Origin: Podocnemis expansa
Taxonomy: Eukaryota; Chordata; Testudines; Podocnemididae
DNA length: 64,000 nt
Direction: 5' to 3'
Assembly (NCBI GenBank): GCA_007922195.1
Contig: ML682037.1
Location: 13,340,366-13,404,365 of the forward strand
Below, piece after piece: positions 10,824 through 22,500 of this stretch. Below the pieces are notes generated by a model. That model worked only from the letters and a program-made list of their open reading frames with translations, was not told the DNA's origin and searched no databases. The position numbers and the translations under genes are program-made. Each line of letters begins with the position of its first letter. The first letter of the stretch is position 1.

Positions 10824-13800
10824 CATACTACAGGACAAATAAATAAATCATAACCAGAGTCGCATGTGGTTTATGCTTTATGATGTGTCTCCAGCCGTGC
10901 TGGAGTATGATGTATCTTTAGTGGTGGTGACCTAGCCCTGCACATTCCTGCTTAATAGGTTACCCCAATTAAACTAGAAAGGGTGCCTGGTGATTTTGTT
11001 CCACCTTTTAAAAAATTTTCTTCCCGGTCCTCTTAGTTTCATGCTTCCTCCTGAAATTCCCCTTTTCTTTTTAATAGCTTCCTGCTGCCTCGTGCTCCTG
11101 ATCGAAGGGGGATGCTCACTATTATGCTTGGAAAAATTCTGCCACAAGAGCGGCAGTTTATTGGAAGGCGTTCGCCTTTGTGTTTGTTAAAAAGGGTCCT
11201 TTTCCTGCGGGGTGCCGTTGCTGTCTCAGTCTGAACATTTACCTATCAGTGGTGCTTTAATAATGGCAAGTAAATGCAGAGGGGATGTCAGATAAAGCCA
11301 TGCAAAGCTGCCATTTAAATCCTCTTGTGTAAGTTTGATATCCAAAGTGGAAGCACAAATAGCATATAAGTCAATTAAAGCATTAAGTAATCTAATTGTG
11401 CTGTGGCCACAAAGTGGCTTAAAGACTGAGAGGGGCAAGTGAATGGTGTGCAGTGTCCCCTCCCAGCCCCCACTTTAGCATTCCCCTGAGGCCTTTGTGA
11501 TTGACTGAAGGGGAGGGAGGAGGAGGAGGTTGGTGGTGGGAGCATACACACACAAGGACAACAATGGTAAGAGACCCACAGCAGCAGGAGAGAGAGAGGG
11601 AGAGAGATGGGGGTGGGGTGGGGGGGGTGTTAGCGCTTGGAATTTGCTTTGCTCTCACCAGAGCTCCCTCCCTGTATGTCTTTGTTCATTAGCTCAGAAG
11701 GAGAAGACTGCAATTAAAGTTACTTAAGTCAGAGGAAGGCTGATGTGCTGTTAGCATTCCTCCACCCCACTGCCCTTGATCGTTTCATTGTGTGCAACTT
11801 TTCCCTTGCTGTGCACGCTCCCTAAGCATTGGTGGGCCCGAGTCGCTCTGCTGTGGAGCTGTGGAATAAAGCTGGCTCGCCAGGGAACCTTGGGGGTGTA
11901 TGTGTGTGTCCACCTAAAGTTTTATGTCACCGGTGCTCACACCACTCAGAGACCACACAACCCAGGGCTCTAAATTCTGGTTTAGGGGCTGGTGGAAATC
12001 TGCATAGCTCTGTTAATTTCAGTGGCCTCAAGGAGGGTCTGGTGCATTTACAATGCAAAGCCAGCAGCTGCAGGCTTTCTCCCCTTACTGTCTAATTTAA
12101 TGAAGAATACCAGCCAGCAGAGGTCTGTTTTTTTTTATCAAGGTGTCCCTGTGAGGGGACTCCACTAGTCTGATTCTCCTCCTGTACTTGCATTTGTTGA
12201 TCAGAATCACTGGTGTTAGCCGTGCAAGAAATAGATGTGATGTCTCAGCGAGACCCCATATTTATATATAAAGGGACAGTTCCTGAGGCTCTGTCAAACT
12301 CCAGAGGAGTTGAGAATGCTTGGCGTTCAAGGGATGGGGCCCCTCGCTTCCCACCAGTGTAAAATCATTTTGGAATCTGGGTGAGTTCCCAGGGGACCAC
12401 AGCAATGCTGACTGTCTGGAACTAAAAACAGCCCTCTGGGGTTTACTGTGCTAAGTAGCGTGGCATCTTGTCCCACTTGGCACCCTCTTTCCCCACCTAT
12501 CTCCGTGGTCCTGTAAGAGCCCAGCCTTGGACCCTTGGCAAGAATAGGTGTGGTTGGGTGGCCCCCCGTCCACTCACCCACAGCATGGGGACGAGAGCAG
12601 CTGCTGCCTATGGGAAAGCTTCTCTTCTGCTCCCTCATTTGCAATGGCCATGTGCCATCCCAGCATTGCTGCAGGGAGTCTCTTTGGACCTTGTGGGAAC
12701 AGATTCCCCCCTTTGCAGCCTTCTCCTCTGTGCGGCAGAACCATTGCATCCCTGAGGCCAGAAGCAGGGCATGGCTCTTAGAAAATACCCATCCAGCTTG
12801 TGATATTTCATCTACCTGATAGTATGGATTTAATGTCACATGACAGATGAGCCTGGTGAAAAGAGACTGGGATTCATATGGGCTCATGGATAATTCATAG
12901 TTAAATATCGGCCTTTAAGAGGCACTTGAGGCAGGTCTGTGCCGTTCAGCCTGGTTTATCAATGTGCTGATTTTAACCTGTGCTTGTGGTTTCCTTTTCA
13001 CACAGGGCTATAGGCTCAGGTTAGATCAAGAGGTGCAGCACACTGAGAGTACAACGAATTTTGATCTGGGTCCCAGTATTTTCGCTCAAACCCATCTCTG
13101 CTGTGCCTGTGAGTGACCCTTCTGGTTGAGTCTCCTCTTGCTCACAGCAGGAAGGGATCTCTGGAGGATATAGCGGAGAGGAGGAGACCCATATTTTTTG
13201 TGCTCTGTCCAGAACTAATCTTCCTTTTTAATCCTTTGAGGAAGCCAGGGGTGTCACTGGCACCTGGCACACGGGGCACATGTCCTGAGTCTCAGCGCTG
13301 GTGCCCTGAGTGTCTGGGCGGGCCCCGTCCCAGACTGGGGACCCTGGCTGGGGCACCCTCTGCACTGCCTGCCTATCCTGGCCCCGGCTGGGCATTGAGG
13401 CCAGAAACCCTCAGTGGCGCCTGCTTCTCCTGGCCCTGAAACTGGCCAGGGATCTTGGGGCCAGGCTGGAGGTGGCAGGAGCCCGATAAATTATTGTGCC
13501 TGGGTACTGGAACGCGGCCGAGAGGGCGTGGCCTGGGCCCATGCCCCGGGTCTTTTTTGGGGCCAGCGAGGTTCCTGGAGGAAGCTGAGCAGAAATGCAA
13601 GCCAGGGATTTGATTCAGCATTGCCCTGCCCCTGGTAGGCCATTTTTGGGTAGTGCAAAATGCTACCACGTTTGCTTCACTTTTGCACTCTTCTGAAGGC
13701 CCCAGTGGGCTCAAGGTAACAAACTTTTTTTTGGTTGTAGTCTTGGTAGTGGACATAGCAAGACAGAACTACAAAGGCCTGTGGAAAATTATGAGCCTGC

Positions 13801-14445
13801 CCAACACAGGGCTCCTACTGGCATCCAAAATCAATGGAAGCTTGTAGCCCTTTGGCCTGATTATTAATGAGGAAATGTAATTTAAGAAAACTAAAGCAAA
13901 TAATCTTTCCCATCCTGTTCTGGGTTGTGGCACGCTCTCTGAACTAGCGAGCATTTCTACCACAGAGGAGCCTGACCTGGTGTGTGGAATCAAACACTTC
14001 TGGGTTTGGGGTTCAATGAGATATGGATCCTGGACTGGAATTGACAACTCAGACCCATTTCTAACCAGAATCTGCCACTTCTGGGATCTGCCAGCACAAA
14101 TTTGAACTTTCTGTAGTTTTATTTGTGCAGAAGAAAGAAAAGTCATCCCAGCTCAGAAACAATATAGCGGGATCTGTCTGCAGTGGGATGAGGCTGCTCT
14201 GACATTTGGTTACATCCACACACATTTCTGCATTTCTCTCATTAGTTTACTGCCTGACTAGTGGTTTGTAGTTTGTTCTAGCAGTGGGGAGGGTTTTAGC
14301 TCATGCTAGGTATTGAGTGGCGGAATAATCCATTGTTTCCTTATTAATGTTTTGTTTACTGCTGATTTACAATGGGCTACCTATCATTTCATGTATAGAA
14401 GCCAAGTGTTGAAAAGCAAGGAAATGACAGTCTGAAGGGGTCTAG
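10824..14445. other. Non-coding stretch upstream of FIGNL2
   Basis: There is no convincing exon. It contains a TAAT-rich conserved-looking block (annotated separately), a GA/GT-rich low-complexity patch at about 11500-11630, and a GC-rich patch at about 13230-13640. The 186-codon minus-strand frame at 12327-12887 has no recognisable domain and was not accepted as a gene. Confidence 0.4.
11230..11435. promoter_or_regulatory. Candidate conserved non-coding (enhancer-like) block
   Basis: About 200 bp of AT-rich, non-repetitive DNA sits among more GC-rich surroundings. It holds a dense set of possible developmental transcription factor sites: TAATGG, GATAA, an octamer-like CATGCAAAG, CATTTAAAT, TCAATTAAAG, GTAATCTAATTG. 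It has no transposon ends and no open frame of note. Its position about 4.5 kb upstream of the FIGNL2 coding exon suggests a regulatory role. This rests on composition and motif density only. Confidence 0.3.
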
Positions 14446-14453
14446 ACCAGAGG

Positions 14454-15004
14454 CAGGGGCCGGACTAATGCAGGGACTATAGGGGCTGATGCCCAGGCAC
14501 CAGCCCCTAAAATCCTTGCCTAATCCCCATCCCCACCCTGCTGTCCCACTCGGCACTGGTGGAGCTGCGGGGAGAGGGGATGGGAGAGCCCTTGCCCTGC
14601 CAGTGCTGGGGGGAAGGAGCTGCCATGGGCTGGGCCAGGCTCTGCGCTCCTGCCCCACCCCTGGGCTGGCTGGTCCTCCTCTGGGGATGGGGCAGGCCAG
14701 CACGTGGTGGCTCTGCCCGTGGGGCTGGGCCGGCTGCCATGAGGTACAGCCTCTGGCGTGGCCACACTGGAAGCCACACCGCGCACCAGGTGGCCCCGCC
14801 ACCTCCGGGGCAGACCAGCCAGACTGGGGCCAGAACAGAGAGTGACCTCTGGCCCCAGGCCACCCCCTCACAGTGCTGGGTTGCCCTTAAGTCACCATGC
14901 TATGGGTCTGGGGCCCTAAACTGGGGGGGCCAGGGACCCAGGCTGGGGGCTGGCCCACCAATAGCGGGTGGCCCAGGGCCCTGGGGCCCCTTAATCTGGC
15001 CCTG
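14454..15004. mobile_element. GC-rich hAT-like element
   Basis: The ends are CAGGGGCCGGACTAA (left) and, in reverse complement, CAGGGCCAGATTAAG (right). The flanks ACCAGAGG (14446-14453) and AGTAGAGG (15005-15012) match at 6 of 8 positions, as expected for an old hAT 8-bp duplication. The 551-bp interior is very GC-rich, with many GGGGC/GCCCC strings. This explains the long overlapping open frames on both strands here, which are not genes. Confidence 0.6.
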
Positions 15005-15012
15005 AGTAGAGG

Positions 15013-15940
15013 TATCTGGGTTGGACATCAGAGGACAGGGATTCTAATCTCTGTGCTACCCATGAGCTGAGACACCTGAGTCCTGTGTTTCCACTCCTGA
15101 GAGTGCAAGTTCTTCAAGGCAGAAGGTGTCTGCATCTACAGCTGGAGCAAGGAGGCTCTCATCTTGGTTACAGCCTCTGTCGATGATAATTAATCATTTA
15201 AGCATCTTTTAAATTTTCCACTGGTCTTTGGCTAAGCAAGCAAATTGTATAGCAAGTCTAAGAAAATGCGTATTTCATCCAATCGACCTTTACTCTGCCT
15301 TGGTGTGTGAGCTCTTAGGGTAGTGTCTGTCTTTTGGTTACGTGTTTTGTTGTGTTTTGCTTTGGAGATCTCTGCACACTGCTGCAGTACAACCTGTCAT
15401 AATAATGAGGCATGATTTGTTGGATGGTTTGGGAGCATATTTAACATGGATTCTGATTCAGGTTTGAACCCAGGCCCTGCCTTCCATCAGACGGATTGGG
15501 CTCAGCAAGCACTCAGGACCTGGGTTCTAGGAACCTGAGATTGGGAGGAGGAGGGTCAGATCCTGAGTCCTCCTGGGACCCCACATCCAAGCCCCATCAT
15601 TTTGCACTGCGGACTCAAATGAGGCCACAGACCTGAGTGAGAAGAGATGTGTGGTGCTGAGAGGCCCGAATCCGGCAATTGTCCACCTAGATTTACAGTG
15701 TGGTGTGGAAATATGTTTGCATGCAGGCTAGGAAACAGAGAGTCCTGAAGGTCGGGTCCTGGAACAGTGTAGACGTATCTTTAGTTGCGCACTGCAGTGG
15801 GGTAATAGCGCCGCATTAAAGACTGTGGGGTGCTCAGGTATAGCCATGGTGGAAGCTCCATCAGTAGCTGAACCAGGAGCTGAGCCCCTTACTCATCTCT
15901 GCCTCCGCTTCCACAGGCCTATGCTACTCTGGGTCTCATT
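15013..15940. other. Non-coding DNA just upstream of the FIGNL2 exon
   Basis: No repeat with clear ends and no exon was seen. It ends in the polypyrimidine tract of the acceptor described next, so it is most simply the 3' part of an intron. Confidence 0.5.
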
Positions 15941-15944
15941 TTAA

Positions 15945-15973
15945 CTCTTCTGCCTCTGCTTCTCTGTCACCAG
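15945..15973 (+). other. Splice acceptor of the FIGNL2 coding exon
   Basis: A pyrimidine-rich run (TTCTGCCTCTGCTTCTCTG) leads to CACCAG at 15968-15973, an excellent 3' splice site. The presumed exon starts at 15974, 11 bases before the ATG. In the exon the codons just before the ATG read Leu-Leu-Lys-Met. The paralogue fidgetin has Gly-Leu-Lys-Met at the same place, encoded partly on an upstream exon. An upstream exon therefore exists, but it was not located in this window. Confidence 0.65.
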
Positions 15974-15984
15974 CTCTGTTGAAG

Positions 15985-18202
15985 ATGCACTGGACACCAG
16001 AGCATGCCCAGCCCCTGAACCAGTGGCCAGAGCAGCACCTCGATGTCTCCTCGACCACTTCTTCCCCAGCCCACAAATCTGATGTCTACCACAGCAGCCG
16101 GCAGCGCTTCAACTACGCCTGGGCCAATGATGACATCTCTGCACTGACGGCCTCCAACCTCCTCAAGAGGTACGCGGAGAAGTACTCGGGGGTGCTGGAC
16201 TCCCCCTACGAGAGGCCGGTGCTGACGAGCTATGGAGATGGAGCCTTTGGGCCAATTAATGGCCAGAAAGGGGACGTGGAGCCTTGGGCGATGTCGCATG
16301 GCTCAGATGGTGCCTACCCCCTGAACTCCATGCATGATGGACTGTCGGGCTCAAAGGGAGTCGTTCCCTCTGGCCCAGGAAATGGGCCAGTAGGGCTTGG
16401 CAGTTCCCCCGTAGTTCCTGGAAATCTGACAGACCCCATTTATCCTACTAACTCATGTGGGGGAGCTGCCACCTCCAGTGGCCTTGGCTCATCTCAGGAG
16501 TACGCCTCAGGCTACGGTGGTGCCTACCTGCCATCCGGCTACTGCAGTCAGCCTGCTCCAGCACTTCCCCCTCCCCATGCTTCAGCTCTGCACAGCTCAG
16601 GACTCCTGCAGCCCACGCACCCCTCCTCTGCACTAGTCCCCACCTACAGCCCCTCAGGTCCCATGTATAACTACGCTTCAGGCAGCTACCCAGCTCAGCC
16701 TGGGTACGGGGGGATCCACCCTCCACACCCGTCAGCCTCTTACCTGCCCTCCGGCATTGCTGCGCCCACCCCCCTGCCTGCACCCCCTTCCTCCTCCAGG
16801 CCCCCCGTCATCCCTGCTTACAGCTACCAGAGCTCCAGCCTGACACCCCTAGCGGTGCCCCCCCTCAGCAGCGACTCGGGGGGCTCTCTCAAACGAAAGG
16901 CCTTTGACCTTGCTGGGGGGGGAGGAGGATGGTGAAGGCAGGTACAGGAAATACAGCTATGAGCAACCAAAGTCCACTCCTGAGTCACCCTACCAGCTGT
17001 CCGACAACAGCGAATGTAGAGGCAATGGCTTCAGCCGAGGCACTGAGACCGCCCAGGTCCCCTTCAAGGCTGGGAAAAGACCTTCAGGAGCTGCGGCGAA
17101 TGTGGCTTTGGAGGAGCATGTGGGAAAGTACAACAGCCCGTCCATGAAAGGCCTGGTTTCCCCGCAGTATGGCACTGGGGAAGCCCCTTTGAGGCCTGCG
17201 GAGAGCTTTGAGAAGTTCACCCCTCCTCTTGCCAATGGTGAGCGTGCAGGTGGTGAGCCGGGCCATGGCTTCACCCACAGGATGCAGGCCAAGCCACAGG
17301 GGTTCAGCAGCGAGCCTGTGGAAGAGCAGCTGAAAAACATGGATCCTCTGATCCTAGAGCTGGTGAACAACAAAATCATTGACTGCAGCCCCCCTGTCCA
17401 GTGGACGGACATTGCTGGCCAGGTTGCTGTCAAAGCCGCCATCGAAGAAGAGCTGGTATGGCCTATCCTCAGACCTGGCGCCTACACTGGGGGGAGCCAG
17501 CCTCCCAGGGCCATCCTGCTGTTTGGGCCTCGTGGAGCGGGGAAGACCCTGCTGAGTAGGTGCATCTCCACTCAGCTGGGCTCAACCTTCCTGAAGCTCA
17601 GCGGAACAACCCTGCTTTCCAAGTGGAAGAGCGAGGCTGAGAAGATCCTCCAGGCTGTCTTTTTTGTGGCCAGCTGCCGTCAGCCCTCGGTGGTGCTCAT
17701 CACTGAAGTGGAGTCCCTCCTCTTGACCTGCACTGGTGAAGAAGCCTCCCAGGTGAGTAGCCTCAGGTCTCAGCTCTTTTCCTACCTGGACAACTTATCT
17801 ACCTCAGCTGAGCAGAACGTCGTTGTCATAGGGACAACCACCCAGCCCAGCAGTGTGGACGAAGCCTCTCAGAGGAGGTTCACCAAACGGTTCTACATCT
17901 CCCCGCCCGACAGCATCGCCCGGCGGCAGATCCTCCATCACACCTTGGCCCAGCAGAACTACTGTCTCAGCGAAAGGGAGATGGCCTCGCTTGTGCAGCA
18001 CACCGAGAGCTACTCAGGCAGTGAGCTCATCCAGCTGTGCCAGCAGGCTGGCCCCACCAAAATCCACAGCCTGCCAGGCCAGCTGCAGCCTACCTCCTTC
18101 AAAGACTTTGAGAATGCCTTCTGCAAGGTCCGCCCCACCATCTCCCAGAAGGAGCTGGACTTGTATGTAGAGTGGGACAAAATGTATGGGTCCAGGCGCT
18201 GA
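15985..18202 (+). CDS. FIGNL2: Fidgetin-like protein 2 (AAA ATPase), one frameshift
   Basis: FIGNL2 is a meiotic-clade AAA ATPase related to fidgetin, katanin and spastin. The family severs or trims microtubules and acts in the cytoplasm and at the cell cortex. The start MHWTPEHAQPLNQWPEQH is the family N-terminus; a following block with DDISALTASNLLKRYAEKYS (residues about 46-65) is also strongly conserved. Residues about 100-300 are a Pro/Ser/Tyr/Gly-rich disordered linker, ending in a basic KRK (303). The AAA core has Walker A GPRGAGKT (514-521, K520), a degenerate Walker B ITEVE (T573, E574), a sensor-1 segment GTTTQP with T619 in place of the usual Asn, and arginine-finger candidates R630/R631. 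It ends VEWDKMYGSRR, typical of FIGNL2. The frame breaks in G8 at 16915-16922: residues 1-310 are in one frame and 311-738 in the next. Without the break it is 738 residues, a little longer than mammalian FIGNL2. ATG 15985 has A at -3. Confidence 0.93.
16915..16922 (+). other. FIGNL2: Frame-breaking G8 homopolymer in FIGNL2
   Basis: Reading through the run in the upstream frame gives a stop about 12 bases after it. Skipping one G joins the frame to a downstream segment reading EEDGEGRYRKYSYEQ, which matches the family (mammalian proteins have an EGRYRKYAYE-like string). Everything else in the exon is intact for 738 codons, so a base miscount in the homopolymer is more likely than a true pseudogene. 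Confidence 0.85.
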
Positions 18203-19500
18203 CAGTGCAAGGAAGGAGTGGGCTGGCTCTGTCCCAGCCTCAGACACCAGTGACATTTTTTTTGCTTGTGATGGTGTTGCTTACCTGCCAACGTGACCTC
18301 GGAGTGGAAGATTTGGGAAGGTGCTTTTGTGTGTTAAGATCTGTTGCTCTGGAGTCTCTGGTCCAGCTGTGGCGAATGGAATTGAAGCTCATCCATAACG
18401 TCACTCAACGTTCTACGATGGAGAGGCACAGCAACGTCCTTCTCCTACGTCCTAGCTGATCTGAAGATGAAATACTTGATCCAAGAAAAGACCCAAATAC
18501 AAACAAATTCATCTACAGCTTTTTTTATTTTGGGCTTGACTGATTTTTGTATTTGCTTTGATTTCGGAAGTAGTCGCTCACTGAACTCAGGATAATCTAT
18601 TTATTATTCGTCTACTTTCCTGTTTATCCATTTTGAGACCAGCAGTGTAAGGATTCAGCCAGATGGAGATGAATTTGGTTTTAGCCTTCTCTTACTTGAT
18701 ATGACAGCTCTCTATGCTATTTACAGAGACCCGATTTTTATTATTATTGTTCTTCATAATAGAAAATTTTCAGCCATCATTTAACAAAACCAGCCCCCTT
18801 TGGATGTGGCGCCATGGGCAATTTTTCTGCATTGTGCCATACTAAGGATTTGTTCCCTCCCTCTCCCAAATCAACATCTTTTCGAGCCATTGCGAGGCAT
18901 TTATTATTAGGAAGCAATGGCATGGGGAGATAGGAGGAGGGAGGGAAGGTTTTGGAGTGAAAAAAATGTAGACTGTTTAATATACTAAACCTCCTTTTTA
19001 TTTTTGTAATGTATGTAGTATTTTTTTGTTTTTGTTTTTTCTTTTTTAACTACTCAGGAAAAAGTTTACCTCAGAAAAAAACAAACAAACCTGAATGTGT
19101 TTTTAAAACTCTTTTATCTTCTTGAAAATAGAAGAAAAAGATCTTAAGAGTTTGCAAACTCAATACAAAGCTGCATTATGTGTTTGCTTCCAAAAAAGGA
19201 TGACAGAAAGTAAGAAGAAAAAAAAAACTTGAAGTTGTTACAAAGATGGAAGTTGAATGTATTTCAGGTGCTTTTCACAATATATTATGCCATAATTTTA
19301 TTTTATTTTTTTTAAACATCATTATTGTAGCATTTGGTGGAGTAAAGTGTCTTCAAAGGAAAAGAGAATATTAGTGCTGTAGTTTAAGAGCAGTTGCTAG
19401 TACCACTTTTTGGATAAACCTACTGAGTACATTCCTGGTTTCTTCGTTTGCAAAGCTTGTTTTTCTGTTGTGTTCTCAACTTCTTCCTGTAACCCACCTA
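18203..19500 (+). other. FIGNL2: Probable FIGNL2 3' untranslated region
   Basis: Composition changes after the stop codon from GC-rich coding to AT-rich, with long T and A runs and several ATTTATT-type elements (about 18598, 18737 and 18899) that can act as AU-rich stability elements. No canonical AATAAA was found before 19500, so the 3' end is unknown. ATTAAA variants near 23954 and 24011, behind a TTGTACATGAAAATATTTAA stretch, are possible distal poly(A) signals. That would make the UTR close to 6 kb. The end given here is arbitrary. Confidence 0.45.
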
Positions 19501-22500
19501 AGGGACCTCTCTGTGCTACAGAAGGAATCGTGTTTGCACATGGTCAGGGTCCCACAAGGTTTATTTTGGCTGTGTGAATAGGAGAAACTGTGTTAGAGGA
19601 ACAAGTTTTAACCCTCAAAGACTTCCACACAGTGTGCTTAAAGCTTTGTGTACAGGAGAAAGGTGAGATATTACAAATTCAGGTAAACCAGCGCAAACCC
19701 CTGGGTGGTTGCTCAACTTTTTGTTTAAACCAGGTGCATTTCAGTATAGCCTCAGTTAAGATTTGGCAGAAGCTGAACCAAAATAAGCTGCCTTTAAACC
19801 AAAACCAGAGGTTTGCATCAGTTTAACCAAATCATTTTTAAACACAGCTGAAGTTAAAATAGTGCAATTTGATATGTCTCAGCCCTTTTCTTGCTGCTAG
19901 ATGCACGTTGCCCGTGCAGAACAGCATTCCAGATCAAAGGCTTTGCAGGCAGTCCACTCAGAACCCACCACAACAGGAGCAGAGGAAGGGCAGATGGCAA
20001 AGCTAAATATCTCTTGTGTCTTCCTGGTGCTCTTTTTAATGTCCCTGAGGCTCATGTAGGTTGGAGATAACATGGGGCCTGATCTGCTTGTGCAGAGGCA
20101 TTTCCATGCTGGCACCTTCCCTCCATTGAGCGAGGATGGCTATTTCCGTTAGCAGTATGGGAAGGCTGGGCCATACTGATATGACCCCTGGATTGACACC
20201 CTCAGCTGAGAGCAACTGTCCTGGGGCATTGCCACCATCTAGGAGCCAAGGGTTTGATCCCAGCCCCATTGAAGGCAGTGGGGTTCTTTCCCGTGTGGAG
20301 ATTTATCACCTCAGCTCCAGTCTGGTTTCGTGAGGTGCATTTACACAGCCTATGGAAAAACGAAGCTAAGCACTTACACAAAGTGTGAAATCTCCACACA
20401 GTCAGAGTGCTGCTGCTGGCCCTGGCTAGTGCCCTCTGGACACAACTGTGACTGGTCCCGCGGTTTGTGCACGTCTTGGGCACTATAGCAATGGTTGGCA
20501 GAGAACTGACACCGAGAACTGACCGCTTTGGTCAAGGAAGAGGCACAGAGGGAGGCAGGTTAGCAAGGATAATCTCTGGTTCTGTCTCTCACATGTGGGA
20601 GGGTGGAATTAAGGTGGATTAAGCCAGTTTTGTGCTCCCTTGTTTTCGTGGGCTTTCAGGGACCAGTGCAATCCATGGGCTTCCTGCCAGCGAGCCCTGA
20701 CCACTTGATTGCATGTAGGACATCACTAAAGAGCTGTGCAGTGCATCTGAGGTGCAGGCACCTTGCCTGGTCTTTTTATCCTCCTTGGTGGAAGCAGCCT
20801 GGTTTGGGTCTGCAGCACTTTCTGAGGAGAAGGGAAGGTTTTCCCTTCATTAGATCGTTTTTCTCTACTAGGATAAGGCAGCTGGGGGACACTACCCAGG
20901 GCACCGCACTTCTTCTGTCCCAGGTTCTATGTTCATCACAGGTACTGTGGCCTTACCTCCACTGGTGATTCATCAGTCTCTCATTTGATGGAATCAGTTT
21001 CTTGAGAGGTTTTGCCCACTGCAGTCTTTGGGTCAGGAACCTGGGCTGTGCCAGGAGAGTGGGAGGGCAGTGGTGAGATGAGGAGCTGCATCAGCTGTTG
21101 TTAACAAACTTGGTTCTTCTCTGTACTGACTCTGCAGATCCATGTGTCTCATGAGAGGATTCTGCTATTAGCTCGGCAGCTTTCCTCTTTCACCCTGCAC
21201 AGATCTAGGTTTTGCACTAGCACTGAGTGAGAATTTGCTGTACCCTTGTGCAAGTTAGAATGAGACCCAGGCCCAGCTCTTTAAATCCTGCATTGCTGAG
21301 TTGCTGTGGAGCTGCCCCATTCTGAAAAGGGCATATGCTGCAAACAGCTCCCATTGGAACTGGGTCCAGTTCCTCTGCAGAACAGCTGGGATGTGCTCAT
21401 GACAACCAGCTTTCGCTGGCTTTGTGGAAATTTATTGTACATCCAAACTAACCCTTTGAAATGCTGGAGGATCCAGTTCAACACCCTTTCAAGTAAATGC
21501 AAGATCCCAACCCACTTTAGTGAACTGTAGATTATGTCATTGGACTAAGAGTGCAAACGGGGCTGTAGGAGTTTAATGCTTTTCTGTTGTCATGGTGATT
21601 CCTTCCCAGTTTGTGGTGTTCCTGCACCGTGGTCTGTTTGCAATAATCAGACTGAGACAGAAGCTGAAGCAGGATAGAACTGTCCTTTCTTTGTTCCTTA
21701 CTGTGCTGCTTTCCACTGCCTTGTGCCTGCTTTGACAAGCGTTCCCATTTGAAAGACACGCTTAGTTCCTGTGTAGGCAGGTGTGCTGTGTTCATTAGAT
21801 TGAATTGTTTTTCACAACTCTCTTTCATTCCTTCACCCTGCTACCCCTGCCTCCTTGGAGTCTAAAAACTCAGTTTCTTAGGCTCTTGCCACTCTCTCTC
21901 CCCACCTTGGATTGTGGAATCCTGAACCCATGAATAACATGGGGGCCAACGCACCCTCTCTCACCAGCATCTGCTGCAACTGATCACTGACAAAGCAGAA
22001 GCCAAGACTGTAAAAGCGGTCTTACGTGAGTGTGTAATTTAGGAGGCAAATTAAATAAGTTCTTTCCGTTATCCCTGAGGGTTCAGTATAAAACACTGGG
22101 TGAGGTTCAGGACACTTTTCAAACAGGTCTTGGTTTGGGTTGCACCCACTCTACCTTTCCTCTCTCGGATTCTTCATTTATTCTTATAAAATCATGGAAA
22201 ACAAGAGCCAGAGAGCACTTGGCAACTAGTGAGGGCTGTAAGCGTTGAGGTTTCCAAGGCTAGTGCTGGGAACTCTCTGCTGGAATATGGGGTTGCCACT
22301 CAGATCAGGATATAGTCCCTAAAATAATTGCCCCTAAGTTTTGCTGAAGTTTCCCAAGACAGAGTTGCGTTCTGTATTAACTGAAAATCCCCAGGTGCCA
22401 GGAACCACCCCATGTTCTCTGACCAGGAATTTCATGGAGTTGTCGTTCAAACCCGGCACTCTCTCTGCTATGTATGTTGGTGGTAGGTACAGGAAACGGT

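Noticed and set aside
12327..12887. 186-codon open frame on the minus strand
   Set aside because: No recognisable domain, no splice or poly(A) context, and several overlapping frames on the other strand. Length is within chance for GC-moderate DNA.
14389..15005. Several overlapping long open frames on both strands
   Set aside because: They fall in a GC-rich hAT-like element whose few stop codons explain them.
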